Shown here piece after piece: positions 8,675-17,004 of a stretch of DNA of 43,043 nucleotides. The DNA is from Pseudonocardiales bacterium. GTDB taxonomy: Bacteria; Actinomycetota; Actinomycetes; Mycobacteriales; Jatrophihabitantaceae. The position numbers and the translations under genes are program-made. The stretch lies in assembly GCA_030840295.1 (NCBI GenBank), contig JAVEET010000344.1, positions 1 through 43,043 of the forward strand. Direction: 5' to 3'. Every line of letters starts with the position of its first letter. Positions within the stretch are counted from its first letter, which is position 1. A model generated the notes under the pieces. That model was not told where the DNA came from, searched no databases, and saw only the letters and a list, made by a program, of their open reading frames with translations.

Positions 8675-9610
8675 TTGACGCAGAGCGAGAAGGGGCTTAC
8701 CGAGTGGGTGGCCCAGCCCGCGACCGATCTCAGATCCGAGCACGCCGAGGGGCCCTGTTGGGATCCTCGACTCGATGCCCTGCTGTGGGTGGACCAGTTC
8801 GACGGCATCGTTTACCTTGCCAACTTTGACCACGCCGACCGGCAGCTGCAGATTCGTCACCGCTATCAGGTGGGATCGCCCATAGGTGCGGTCGTTCCGT
8901 GCGCCGCTCAGGGGTCAGGTTGGCTCGTGGCCTGTGCGGAGGGCTTCGCTCACCTCACCGAGAGCGGGGGCGTGACCCTCCTCGGGCAACCGGAGGCTGG
9001 ACGCGACCAGGCCATTCGGATGAACGACGGCAAATGCGACCCTCAGGGCAGGTTCTGGGCAGGAAGCATGGCGTGGAGCAAGCAGGCCAAGGCCGGCTCG
9101 CTGTACCGGCTCGACGAACGACTCGACGTGCGCACCATGCTGGCCGGGACGACGATCTCCAATGGTCTGGCCTGGGCTGCCGACGGCGCCACCATGTACT
9201 ACATCGACACCCCGACGCGCCGAGTGGATCGTTTCGGCTTTACCGCAAGCGGGGAACTACGGGATCGCCGAGTTGCGGTGGCGATTCCTCCGGGCGACGG
9301 CGAGCCGGACGGCATGTGCATTGACCAGCGTGGCAACCTGTGGATCGCTCTGTGGGGTGGCTCCTCAGTGCGTTGCTATTCCCCTGATGGCGTTCTGCTC
9401 GCTGTGGTAGCCGTCGACGCGCCGCAGGTCAGCAGTTGTGCCTTCGGCGGCCCGACGAATCGCACACTCTTCATCACGACCTCCCAGGAGGACATGGACG
9501 AGGTAACCCGCCGAACTCACCCGCAATCCGGCAAGGTGTTCTGCGTGGACCTAGATGTGGCCGGCTCTCCCACGTCGACCTTCACCGGGACCTTCCCTGC
9601 GGCATCCTGA
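8675..9610 (+). CDS. SMP-30/gluconolactonase/LRE-family lactonase
   Basis: 311 residues, reading TTG at 8675 with AGGTGAG upstream; an in-frame GTG about 12 codons later is an alternative. Six-bladed propeller landmarks are in order: a metal-binding Glu in EHAEGPCWDPRLD, MNDGKCDPQGRFWAGSM, an Asn in TTISNGLAWAADG, and an Asp in GEPDGMCIDQRGNLWIALWG. These residues form the divalent-metal site in SMP-30 and gluconolactonases, which hydrolyse sugar or hydroxyacid lactones. There is no signal peptide, so it should be cytosolic. It is divergent from the CitE-like lyase and may belong to the same catabolic unit. The actual lactone cannot be read from sequence. Confidence 0.85.
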   Translation: MTQSEKGLTEWVAQPATDLRSEHAEGPCWDPRLDALLWVDQFDGIVYLANFDHADRQLQIRHRYQVGSPIGAVVPCAAQGSGWLVACAEGFAHLTESGGVTLLGQPEAGRDQAIRMNDGKCDPQGRFWAGSMAWSKQAKAGSLYRLDERLDVRTMLAGTTISNGLAWAADGATMYYIDTPTRRVDRFGFTASGELRDRRVAVAIPPGDGEPDGMCIDQRGNLWIALWGGSSVRCYSPDGVLLAVVAVDAPQVSSCAFGGPTNRTLFITTSQEDMDEVTRRTHPQSGKVFCVDLDVAGSPTSTFTGTFPAAS

Positions 9611-9955
9611 ACCTGATCGGTATGTGCGGCTCGCCCGGCCTAGGCGAAACCGCCTTTGGGGTGGGTCTCGACGTCGACCGGCCTCAGGGACCACACTGAC
9701 GCTGCGGACAAATGTCAGCACCAAGACTGCATCCACAACGCGGTGCTGAGCTGCTTCCGAATGCGGAGGAGGCCGATACTGCAGGGCGCACGCCGGCCAG
9801 GCGTCGGATCATCAGACAGCCGCGGAATGAGCGGACCGCGGCCGGGCCTTTGAACGCTCGGCTGCGCCGAGACCCTAACTTTCCTGGACGCGGGGCCTAA
9901 GCTCGGTGGCGGCAGCCGAACAGTCGAGCGACGCCGTTCTTGCGAGGGGCCTGCG
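9611..9955. other. Gene-free stretch before the acidic protein gene
   Basis: About 345 nt without a supported gene. Short frames on both strands lack ribosome sites and give Arg/Pro-rich translations typical of noise. A TAAGCT element at 9898-9903 lies about 50 nt before the next start and could be a -10 box, although the -35 position (CTAACT) is poor. Confidence 0.5.
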
Positions 9956-10315
9956 ATGACCGAATTTCCCGACGATATCGATGCCCGCGATGCCGATGCC
10001 CAGCGCGGTGCCGATACCCGCGCTTTCGATGCAGGAGGAGATGCTTCGGCGATGACTAGCGGCATGGGCACCGGCAACGACGAAAGCACGCCTGGCGAGG
10101 AGCTCTCCGAAGGCCCTACGTCGGCGGAGGACAGGATGCTGCTCTCGGAGCTCGAGACCTCCGGTGAGGGCGAGGTCGTCGACGAGGAAGCGAATCCTGT
10201 GGAGGAATCCGCGGCGATGAGCCGAGCAGTGGACGATGACGCGCCGCTGCCAGGTAGACCGACGCCGCCGGGCTCCGACCCCGACACCCCTCGATTCAGC
10301 TCCGCCAGCTCCTGA
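9956..10315 (+). CDS. Small acidic hypothetical protein
   Basis: 119 residues, ATG 9956 preceded by GAGGGG at a good distance. The protein is very rich in Asp, Glu, Ser and Gly, has no hydrophobic segment and almost no aromatic residues, so it is probably soluble and disordered. It carries no domain I recognise. It is convergent with the Pit transporter gene and its stop codon lies in a 15-bp tandem repeat array. Function unknown. Confidence 0.6.
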   Translation: MTEFPDDIDARDADAQRGADTRAFDAGGDASAMTSGMGTGNDESTPGEELSEGPTSAEDRMLLSELETSGEGEVVDEEANPVEESAAMSRAVDDDAPLPGRPTPPGSDPDTPRFSSASS

Positions 10316-10371
10316 CGGGACAGCGCCTGACGGGACAGCGCCTGACGGAACAGCGCCTGACGAGACGGCGG
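10312..10371. repeat. 15-bp tandem repeat array between convergent genes
   Basis: Four head-to-tail copies of CTGACGGGACAGCGC occupy 10312-10326, 10327-10341, 10342-10356 and 10357-10371, with changes in the last two. The first copy contains the TGA stop of the acidic protein gene (10313-10315), and each unit repeats that TGA in the same frame because the unit is a multiple of three. The array ends 4 nt from the stop of the opposing Pit gene. Confidence 0.92.
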
Positions 10372-10375
10372 GGTG

Positions 10376-11374
10376 TCACAACCCGATCGGTCTGAGCAGG
10401 AAGTAGATCAATGCGGCCGACGCCGCCGATGCCGGGATGGTCAGCACCCAAGCGCCGACAATGTTGCCGACCACTCCCCAGCGCACCGCCGACAGTCGCC
10501 GGGTTGCTCCGACGCCCATGATGGAGCCGCTGATGACGTGGGTGGTCGAGATCGGCAGTCCCAATTGAGACGCTCCCAGCAGCACACCACTTGCCACGGT
10601 CTGGGCTGCGAACCCACTGACCGGGGTCAAGGCGTAGATACGCCGACCGATTGTGCGCATGATGCGCCAGCCGCCGGAGTAGGTTCCCGCCGAAATCGCG
10701 GCGGCCGCAGCGAGAATCACCCAGAGCGGTATGCCCTCGGAAGGGCTCAAGTGCCCGGACACCACCAATGTCAGCGCGATAACACCCATCGTTTTCTGGG
10801 CATCCTGCGTTCCATGAGCAAAGGCCATGGCGGCAGCACTGATGATCTGAGCCGAGTGAAAGCCGCGCTGTGCGCGGCGGAAATTCGCCCTGCGAAAGGT
10901 CCACAGGATGGCGATCATGAACAGGTAGCCCAGCACGATCCCGCTCAGCGGGGAAATCACCATAGGCAGGACGACTTTCTCGAGCACGGCCGTCCACTTG
11001 ACACCCTTGGCCCCGGCCAGGGCGCCGCCGATGAGACCGCCGATCAAAGCATGTGACGACGAGGAGGGCAGGCCCAACCACCAGGTGCCGAGGTTCCACA
11101 ACACCGCGCCCAGCAGGGCCGCGAGGACGATTCGTAGTCCGTCGCGGCCGGCCGGGCTTTCGATGATCCCTGACCCGACCGTCGCGGCCACCTTGGTCGA
11201 GATCAGCGCTCCGAGCACGTTCATCACCGCGGCCATGGCCAGCGCGACCCTCGGGGAAAGGGCACGGGTCGAGACGGTGGTGGCGATCGCGTTGGCCGAG
11301 TCGTGGAATCCGTTCGTGTAGTCGAAGCCCAGCGCAATCAGGATGATGATGACTGCCAGGGCCGTTTCGCTCAT
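10376..11374 (-). CDS. pit: PiT-family low-affinity inorganic phosphate transporter
   Basis: About 332 residues from ATG 11374, chosen over an upstream in-frame start because MSETALAVIIILIALGFDYTNGFHDSANA is the usual family N-terminus and CAGGG precedes it. The PiT signature GFHDSANAIAT recurs inverted in the second half as AFAHGTQDAQKTMGVI, the two duplicated PD001131-like motifs. Roughly ten hydrophobic segments are visible. PiT proteins import metal-phosphate complexes with protons across the plasma membrane. The gene is 43 nt downstream of a DUF47 gene, the normal pairing. It is convergent with the small acidic gene. Confidence 0.95.
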   Translation of the reverse strand: MSETALAVIIILIALGFDYTNGFHDSANAIATTVSTRALSPRVALAMAAVMNVLGALISTKVAATVGSGIIESPAGRDGLRIVLAALLGAVLWNLGTWWLGLPSSSSHALIGGLIGGALAGAKGVKWTAVLEKVVLPMVISPLSGIVLGYLFMIAILWTFRRANFRRAQRGFHSAQIISAAAMAFAHGTQDAQKTMGVIALTLVVSGHLSPSEGIPLWVILAAAAAISAGTYSGGWRIMRTIGRRIYALTPVSGFAAQTVASGVLLGASQLGLPISTTHVISGSIMGVGATRRLSAVRWGVVGNIVGAWVLTIPASAASAALIYFLLRPIGL

Positions 11375-11417
11375 CCGGTGACCCTGCGGGGTCGCGCGTC
11401 GGCCACCGGCATTCTCG

Positions 11418-12035
11418 TCACGATTCCTTGACGGCGATCGTCTCCACCGCATGCGCCACATGCTCGAGCGCATCGGCGGCTTCCTCGAGCTGATCCGCGA
11501 CCTCGCGCAGTTTCAGCATCCGCAGCAGGTCGTATTCACCGCTGAAGAACTGCGAAAGCAGCTTGCGATACACCTGATCTGCTTCGTTCTCGAGCCGGTT
11601 GACCTCGATCCAGTACGGTTCCAGATCCTGCAGCGTGCTCAACCGGTCCATAGCTTCGGCAGTTTCGCCACAGGCGCGTTGAAGTAGCCGGATCTGATCG
11701 TTCACCAACAGCGGCAACCGCCCCACCTCTGCAACCACCAGGAAATCAGTGGCCTCGTCCAGCGCGTCGACTACGTCGTCGAGCGAGCCGGCCAATCGAT
11801 AGATGTCATCACGATCGAAAGGGGTCACGAAGCTGGAATTGAGTTGGCGGAGGATGCGATGCGTGATCGTGTCACCGTTGTGTTCCAGATCCGTCATCGC
11901 CGCAGCAAGCGACGATCGAGACGTCGCCGGGTCGAGCAGACCAATAAGCAGATCCCCGGCCGCGGCCACGTTGCGCCCGGCTTCGGCCAGCAGGTCGAAG
12001 AACTCCGAATTCCGGGGCTTCAATCGCAAAGCCAT
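11418..12035 (-). CDS. DUF47/PhoU-like protein, Pit accessory
   Basis: About 205 residues from ATG 12035, with AGGGG about 7 nt upstream; the longer in-frame extension to 12203 lacks family similarity. The protein is all-helical with the family features FFDLLAEAGRN, DLEHNGDTITHRILRQLNSSFVTPFDRDDIYRLAGSLDDVVDALDEA, and VNRLENEADQVYR. These Asp/Glu-rich motifs match the PhoU-type metal-binding repeats. DUF47 proteins are encoded beside pit genes and are thought to modulate PiT uptake. The pair is surely one transcript, with DUF47 first. Confidence 0.92.
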   Translation of the reverse strand: MALRLKPRNSEFFDLLAEAGRNVAAAGDLLIGLLDPATSRSSLAAAMTDLEHNGDTITHRILRQLNSSFVTPFDRDDIYRLAGSLDDVVDALDEATDFLVVAEVGRLPLLVNDQIRLLQRACGETAEAMDRLSTLQDLEPYWIEVNRLENEADQVYRKLLSQFFSGEYDLLRMLKLREVADQLEEAADALEHVAHAVETIAVKES

Positions 12036-12312
12036 GCCAGCACCCCTGCTCCACGCGCACGCCCGGAACCGGCTTACCTGCTGAGCCGCCTCGACGCTAT
12101 CCCCCGATTCCGCAGCTGGCAAGCCACCATGCCGCCCGCCACCAACAATGACAACAGTCCAACCGTGGACGACTGCGCACCGCGTGGCTGAAACTCCGAG
12201 CACCCAGTAGCGTTCAGCTGTACTCGAGCAGGTGCCGGCGGACAGTGCGAAGCGCCGGTCACCGGCTGATGTCGTTGCACCAACGCGCTTTACTCAAACC
12301 GAGGGCGGCTTG

Positions 12313-12984
12313 ATGAGACCCACGAGCGAGGTCATGGCGGGTGATGAGTTCGTGGTCCTCTGCGACGACGGCGGCCGCGCCATCGGTACCCAGTCCAAGG
12401 CCACCGTGCACCATGCCAGCACGCCGCTGCATCTTGCGTTCTCCTGCTATGTCTTCGACGACGCCGATCGGGTTCTGGTCACCCGCCGGGCCACCGGAAA
12501 ACCGACCTGGCCCGGGGTCCGGACCAACAGTTGCTGTGGCCATCCGCTACCGGACGAGCCGATGGCCGATGGGATCGGACGCCGGCTCCGTCACGAACTC
12601 GGTCTGACCCCGGTGCGGTTGGACCTCGTCCTTCCGACCTTTCGCTACCAGGCGATCATGACCGACGGGACGATGGAGAATGAGCTGTGCCCGGTGTACC
12701 GGGCTGTCGTCGACGCTGCCGACCTGCAGCCCAACACAGCCGAAGTGGCCGACGCCTGGTGGCAGACCTGGCCGGAATTCAACGCCACCGCTGCCGATCC
12801 GGACGACGTGCTGTCGCCGTGGAGCTCGACCCAACTTGCCGCTCTGCGCCAGCTCGGCAGTGACCCGAGGCGCTGGCCACCAGCCGACCGGTCGCTGCTA
12901 CCGGCCGCAGCTCTCTGCGATCGTCGTGGGCGCCCGGAGCGCCGTGGGGAGCGGGGGCACCCCACGGCGGGACCGGCCTCATAG
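12313..12984 (+). CDS. idi: Type I isopentenyl-diphosphate delta-isomerase
   Basis: About 223 residues from ATG 12313 (GAGGGCGG just upstream); an ATG at 12334 is also possible. It interconverts IPP and DMAPP for isoprenoid synthesis. The Nudix-like fold shows HLAFSCYVFDDADRVLVTRR, the catalytic Cys in TNSCCGHP, and the catalytic Glu in MENELCPVYRA; metal-binding HHASTPLH is present. Type I enzymes usually end soon after the tryptophan-rich C-terminal helix, but here there are about 25 extra Arg/Gly/Pro-rich residues (CDRRGRPERRGERGHPTAG). A perfect 10-bp hairpin lies inside that extension. No isoprenoid partner gene is adjacent. Confidence 0.93.
   Translation: MRPTSEVMAGDEFVVLCDDGGRAIGTQSKATVHHASTPLHLAFSCYVFDDADRVLVTRRATGKPTWPGVRTNSCCGHPLPDEPMADGIGRRLRHELGLTPVRLDLVLPTFRYQAIMTDGTMENELCPVYRAVVDAADLQPNTAEVADAWWQTWPEFNATAADPDDVLSPWSSTQLAALRQLGSDPRRWPPADRSLLPAAALCDRRGRPERRGERGHPTAGPAS
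12940..12969 (+). terminator. GC-rich hairpin in the 3' end of idi
   Basis: CGCCGTGGGG (12940-12949) and CCCCACGGCG (12960-12969) are perfect complements around a 10-nt loop. There is no T-run, as is common for actinobacterial terminators. It lies before the idi stop (12982-12984), so the hairpin is translated. Confidence 0.5.
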
Positions 12985-13121
12985 TTATGGCACGCCGAGC
13001 ACCACGGCCGCTATCGGACCTTGGTCCTAGTACCTCCAGCAAGCCGCTAGTACCCCTCTATTGTGACTGGCCCGAGGTAATCGCCGCGGCGCCTGATCCC
13101 AGGCACGGAGCCACGGCTTGA

Positions 13122-13189
13122 ACCTGGCGAGCCTGGTGGGGACCCGGTGAACCTGGTGAACCTGGTGAACCTGCCCAACCTGGTGAACC
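13122..13189. repeat. Degenerate 9-bp repeat (ACCTGGTGA) upstream of the TIGR03118 gene
   Basis: Copies or near-copies of ACCTGGTGA lie at 13122, 13131, 13142, 13151, 13160, 13169 and 13178. A 2-nt phase break follows the second copy. The array ends about 55 nt before ATG 13244, within the likely leader or promoter. The forward frame through it would read repeated Asn-Leu-Val, but it has no ribosome site and collides with the real gene. Confidence 0.85.
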
Positions 13190-13243
13190 ATCCCGCGCTG
13201 CGCTACGTACCAACAGATTGGCCAATGTCCACCTGGAGGTGCC

Positions 13244-14389
13244 ATGTCTGTGTCTTCCCATCCCATCCGAGCGGTCGCCGTTCTCGCCGCTGCCGCATCG
13301 AGCCTTGTACTGGTTGCGCCCACCGCAGCCGGTGCCGAGAACCGCCATAGGGGCGAGCATCACGGAAACCGGCTAGCCGTAAGCCAGGTGAACCTAGTGT
13401 CAGATCTGGCCACAGTCGGTGCGTCGGTCGTCGACCCCGACCTGGTCAACCCCTGGGGTCTCGCCCTCGGACCGACATCGCCCCTGTGGTCGGCTAACAA
13501 CGGGACCGATACCGCGACCCTGTACAGCTCAGCCGCCGGGTCCAGCACCGCGGCCAAGGTCTCGGCCGTCCGGGTGACCTTCCCCGACAAGCCTGAACTA
13601 CCCACCGGCCAGGTGTTCAACGGCACCACCGGATTCGTCCTCACGCAAGGCACCGCGAGCGCACCGGCACGGTTCCTGTTCTCCACGCTCACCGGCCGGA
13701 TCGAGGCCTGGGCTCCGGGTGTCGACCCCGCGCAAGGCAACGCCGAGACCAAGGCGACGGTCCCCGGCGCCGCATACACCGGTCTGGCTCTCGCGGTCGC
13801 CAGCTCTGGACCACAGTTGTACGCGGCCAACTTTGCACAGGGCACCGTGGATGTCTTCGATTCGACCTTCACCTTGCAGAGCCATACCGGGGCTGCTTTC
13901 CATGATCGCAAGCTTCCGAAGGGCTACGCGCCATTCGGGATTGCGACGCTGAACGGCAACATCTTCGTGGCCTACGCCAAGGTCGATCCGGTGACACACC
14001 GCAACGCGGTCGGCCGGGGCCTTGGTTTCGTCGACGAATTCACCCCCGAGGGCCGGCTGATCAGTCGAGTTGCGGCACGGCAATCGCTCAATGCGCCATG
14101 GGGTCTCGAGATCGCGCCGCCCAGCTGGGGCGAACTCGCCGGTGACCTGCTGGTCGGCAACTTCGGCGACGGCCGGATCAACGTCATCGAGCATGACCGG
14201 CACGGCCGGTTCGGCGATGAGATCGAAGGCCAACTGCGCAACAGCAGTACTGGCAAGACCTTGGTCATCCCCGGTTTGTGGGCGTTGCTGAGGGGGACAG
14301 CGAGCACCGGCGGAGCCGATTCGGTCTGGTTCAGTGCCGGCATCGACAACGAACAACACGGGCTGATCGGCGTCCTGCGAAAGCCCTGA
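13244..14389 (+). CDS. Secreted TIGR03118-family beta-propeller protein
   Basis: 381 residues; GGAGGTG precedes ATG 13244. An N-terminal signal peptide (RAVAVLAAAASSLVLVAPTAAGA) predicts export. The mature part has the TIGR03118 pattern: LVSDLATVGASVVDPDLVNPWGLALGPTSPLWSANNGT, FNGTTGFVLT, FLFSTLTGRIEAWAP, GYAPFGIATLNGNIFVAYAK, and NAPWGLEIAPPSWGELAGDLLVGNFGDGRINV. These are repeated propeller blades. The biochemical function of the family is not known to me. The gene stands alone between two hairpin-bounded regions. Confidence 0.85.
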   Translation: MSVSSHPIRAVAVLAAAASSLVLVAPTAAGAENRHRGEHHGNRLAVSQVNLVSDLATVGASVVDPDLVNPWGLALGPTSPLWSANNGTDTATLYSSAAGSSTAAKVSAVRVTFPDKPELPTGQVFNGTTGFVLTQGTASAPARFLFSTLTGRIEAWAPGVDPAQGNAETKATVPGAAYTGLALAVASSGPQLYAANFAQGTVDVFDSTFTLQSHTGAAFHDRKLPKGYAPFGIATLNGNIFVAYAKVDPVTHRNAVGRGLGFVDEFTPEGRLISRVAARQSLNAPWGLEIAPPSWGELAGDLLVGNFGDGRINVIEHDRHGRFGDEIEGQLRNSSTGKTLVIPGLWALLRGTASTGGADSVWFSAGIDNEQHGLIGVLRKP

Positions 14390-14441
14390 TGCAGCTCGAA
14401 GTAGCAGGCGCGTCCTGAACCGCGCCGACAGTAGGAACGGC

Positions 14442-14469
14442 GCCGCCGCGTCCAGGCCACCGCGGCGGC
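14442..14469 (+). terminator. GC-rich hairpin after the TIGR03118 gene
   Basis: GCCGCCGCG (14442-14450) pairs perfectly with CGCGGCGGC (14461-14469) around a 10-nt loop, about 50 nt after the stop at 14389. There is no T-tract. Placement between two forward genes fits a terminator. Confidence 0.5.
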
Positions 14470-14518
14470 CCGCTGCGTCCCGCTGCGTCCCGGAGTAGGT
14501 TGCGATCCGGGAGGTGCC

Positions 14519-14749
14519 ATGGGTGACATCGCCGAATCCGACCGACCAGCTGCCGTACCGGCCGCCGATCTCGAGTACGACCTGGCCCACGAGGCGCCGC
14601 TGTCAGCCGACGAGACCGACCGTGATCCGGCGGAACGTGGCGTGGACCCGGATGAGCCGCGGCACGTCCACGTTGTGACCGAGACGGCCTACGACGGCGG
14701 TGACTACGGATACGACCTGGCCCACGACGTGCCTGGCCGCTGGGAGTAG
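14519..14749 (+). CDS. Small acidic hypothetical protein with YDLAH repeat
   Basis: 76 residues with an excellent GGGAGGTG site before ATG 14519. A TAGGTT box at 14496-14501 may be its -10 element. The sequence is acidic, lacks membrane segments and contains two related pentapeptide-centred motifs, EYDLAHEAPL near the N-terminus and GYDLAHDVPG at the C-terminus. I do not recognise the family. Its neighbours give no functional hint. Confidence 0.6.
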   Translation: MGDIAESDRPAAVPAADLEYDLAHEAPLSADETDRDPAERGVDPDEPRHVHVVTETAYDGGDYGYDLAHDVPGRWE

Positions 14750-14862
14750 CAGCCGCGCTTACCGGGGCAACAACGAACTCGGCGTGAGCTCGCCGCGATA
14801 GCCGCAATGGCCCCCGGGCAATGATCGGGAGCGCAGCGAGGCGGTACGGCAAACTGGGCGGC

Positions 14863-16011
14863 ATGAACTCGACGCGCCTCACCTCGCCGCCTCGTCCGCT
14901 GTCCTTGAACGGCCGGCCGCTCGGCGCCGTCGGCCGGGTTCGCATGTACGTCTGCGGCATCACCCCCTACGACGTTACCCACCTCGGCCACGCATCGACT
15001 TATCTCTGGGCCGACCTCGCGGATCGGGTGTTGACCTGGCAGGGCCACACCGTCACCGTCGCCCGCAACATCACCGACGTTGACGACGTGCTGTTCGCCG
15101 AGGCTCAGCGCCGCGGTGAATCGGCGACCATGCTCGCTGCCATGCAGCGAGCCTCGTTCGAGGCCACCATGTCCAGCTTGCGGGTACGTACCCCGGACCA
15201 TCAGCCGAGCGCCGCCCAGGCCATCGGTCACGTCGTCCAACTGGCGGCCGCTCTGCTCGCACACGACCGCGCCTACCTCCGTGACGGCAGCGTCTATGCG
15301 CGCACCTCGCACGCCGCAGCGGCACTGGGCCTGGACGAGGCGACAGCCATCGCCCTGGCCACCGAATATCGCGATGGACCGGACGATCCGCGCAAGGACC
15401 ATCCACTGGATGTCGCGGTCTGGCGTGCCACCACCAACGGGGCGTCAACCATCGACCACCCGGAGGTGTCCTGGCCGAGTCCCTGGGGGCCGGGTCGCCC
15501 CGGCTGGCATGCCGAGTGTGCCGCAATGGTGCTGGCTCTTTACGGTCCCTCGGTCGACCTGCATTGCGGCGGAGCCGATCTGGCCTTTCCGCACCACGCC
15601 TGCGAGAGCGCACTGGCCGAGGGCGCCACCGGGGTCACCCCGTTCGCGCGCGCCTGGCTGCGAGCGGGGACGGTGCAGCTGGACGGCGCGAAGATGGCTA
15701 AGTCCGCCGGCAACCTGGTGCTGGTCGATCAGCTGCTTCACGACTATCCCGCCGCTGCCGTCCGGTTGCTCTGCCTGAACCGCCGGTGGGCCCAACCGTG
15801 GTCCTACACCGGCGCAGCACTCGACGAGGCCGCCGGGCTGCTCGATCAGCTCTACTACGCCGCCGGCAAACCGGACACCGGCACCGCAGCCGAATCATCG
15901 GTCGCCGACGTCCTACTGACCGACCTCGACGTGCCGGTGGCGATCGCTCTCGCGATAGAACAGGGCGGTAGCACCGCCCGGACCGTGATCGACGTCCTGG
16001 CGCTCAGCTGA
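14863..16011 (+). CDS. MshC / cysteinyl-tRNA synthetase-like cysteine ligase
   Basis: About 382 residues from ATG 14863; an ATG at 14821 in the same frame is the alternative. The class-I synthetase core is present: zinc Cys in MYVCGITPYD, the HIGH-equivalent THLGHASTY, NITDVDD, DPRKDHPLDVAVWR, WHAECAAM, FPHHACESA and the KMSKS-equivalent KMAKSAGN. The protein lacks the C-terminal anticodon-binding domains of CysRS. It resembles MshC, which joins Cys to GlcN-inositol in mycothiol synthesis (PSPWGPGRPGWH and GNLVLV are MshC-like). HIGH, KMSKS and PHHE sites are slightly altered, so a paralogue with another amine acceptor is possible. It ends 17 nt from the convergent LysR gene. Confidence 0.8.
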   Translation: MNSTRLTSPPRPLSLNGRPLGAVGRVRMYVCGITPYDVTHLGHASTYLWADLADRVLTWQGHTVTVARNITDVDDVLFAEAQRRGESATMLAAMQRASFEATMSSLRVRTPDHQPSAAQAIGHVVQLAAALLAHDRAYLRDGSVYARTSHAAAALGLDEATAIALATEYRDGPDDPRKDHPLDVAVWRATTNGASTIDHPEVSWPSPWGPGRPGWHAECAAMVLALYGPSVDLHCGGADLAFPHHACESALAEGATGVTPFARAWLRAGTVQLDGAKMAKSAGNLVLVDQLLHDYPAAAVRLLCLNRRWAQPWSYTGAALDEAAGLLDQLYYAAGKPDTGTAAESSVADVLLTDLDVPVAIALAIEQGGSTARTVIDVLALS

Positions 16012-16028
16012 GCCGTTACCTCACGAGC

Positions 16029-16982
16029 TCACCGAGTCCGGGCACGATTGACGGCAAGGGCGATGAGGTCACGCACCGCGCCGGCCGGTGGCGTCGGCCC
16101 ACCGCGCCATACCGCTCGCAACGTCCGCTCCAGCCCTAGACCGTCAGTGGCGACCGCTTTCAGCCGTCCGGCGCTGAGATCGTCCTGGACCGCCAGCTCG
16201 CTGAGCACCGCCGGTCCGGCCCCGGCGATCACCGCAGCCCGCACCGCCGAGGTTGTGGACAGGGCCAGTGCAGGAGGGGCTAGCGGATAGTCGGTACCCA
16301 GCACCGCGTACAGCGCAGCGTCCAGGGCATGTCTGGTCCCCGATCCCTCCTCCCTGGTCACCAACGAGGTCCGAGCGATTTCGGCCGCAGCGAGCGGCCT
16401 CCCCCGGCGCGCCCAGCGATGGTCCGGCCGGACGACGATGAGCAGCCGGTCCCGTCCCACGGCCCGGGTCCGCAGGCCCCGCGGAGCCGCGGGTCCCTCG
16501 ACGAAGCCGACATCCGCCGAACCGTCACGGACCCGGGCCGCCACGGTGTCGCTGTTGGTCGCCTCGAGCGTCACCTCGGTGCGTGGCTGGGACCGGCGGG
16601 CCGCCTCGGCGTTGAGCGCGACCAGCCAGCCCGGCAGTAGCTGCTCGGCAATGGTGAGGCTGGCGCTCACCCGAAGCCGGATCTGGCGATCATGTCGCAG
16701 GGATGCCAGTCCGGCGTCGAGTTCGGCGGCGAGCTCGACCAGCCTGGCGGCCCATTCGGCCACCACGATCCCGGCGGGAGTCAGCGTCGAACCACGCGCC
16801 GTCCGGGTGACCAGGCCAACACCGGTCTGGGCCTCGATGGCGGCAATCCGTGCCGATACCGCCTGCTGGCTCACGCCCACCTCGGCGGAGGCCGCGTTGA
16901 GGCTGCCGGTCCGGGCCACCGCCAGCAGGACCTCGAGCGCATCGAGATCCGGTAGGTGCGTACTGAGCACGCGCTCCCCCAT
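16029..16982 (-). CDS. LysR-family transcriptional regulator
   Basis: About 317 residues from ATG 16982. A TTG at 17003 is in frame but abuts the inverted repeat next to it. The N-terminal helix-turn-helix is clear (LEVLLAVARTGSLNAASAEVGVSQQAVSARIAAIEAQTG), followed by a LysR substrate-binding domain with LRVSASLTIAEQLLPGWL. It is divergent from a TDT-type anion transporter with a perfect inverted repeat in the short intergenic gap, the classical layout for a LysR protein controlling its neighbour and itself. The inducer is unknown, though the partner suggests a small anion such as a C4-dicarboxylate, sulfite or similar. Confidence 0.9.
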   Translation of the reverse strand: MGERVLSTHLPDLDALEVLLAVARTGSLNAASAEVGVSQQAVSARIAAIEAQTGVGLVTRTARGSTLTPAGIVVAEWAARLVELAAELDAGLASLRHDRQIRLRVSASLTIAEQLLPGWLVALNAEAARRSQPRTEVTLEATNSDTVAARVRDGSADVGFVEGPAAPRGLRTRAVGRDRLLIVVRPDHRWARRGRPLAAAEIARTSLVTREEGSGTRHALDAALYAVLGTDYPLAPPALALSTTSAVRAAVIAGAGPAVLSELAVQDDLSAGRLKAVATDGLGLERTLRAVWRGGPTPPAGAVRDLIALAVNRARTR

Positions 16983-17004
16983 CTGGTCCGCCCCGGTTAC
17001 CAAT

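Noticed and set aside
7545-10371. Possible CRISPR or mobile-element repeats
   Set aside because: Units are 13 and 15 bp, directly adjacent with no spacers, and no cas, transposase or integrase gene is present.
10296-11099. Reverse frame with repeated CPVRR units at its end
   Set aside because: It is the 15-bp array read in a different frame, overlapping the well-supported Pit gene.
13147-13350. Forward frame with repeated Asn-Leu-Val
   Set aside because: It is produced by the 9-bp repeat, lacks a ribosome site and overlaps the signal peptide of the TIGR03118 gene in another frame.
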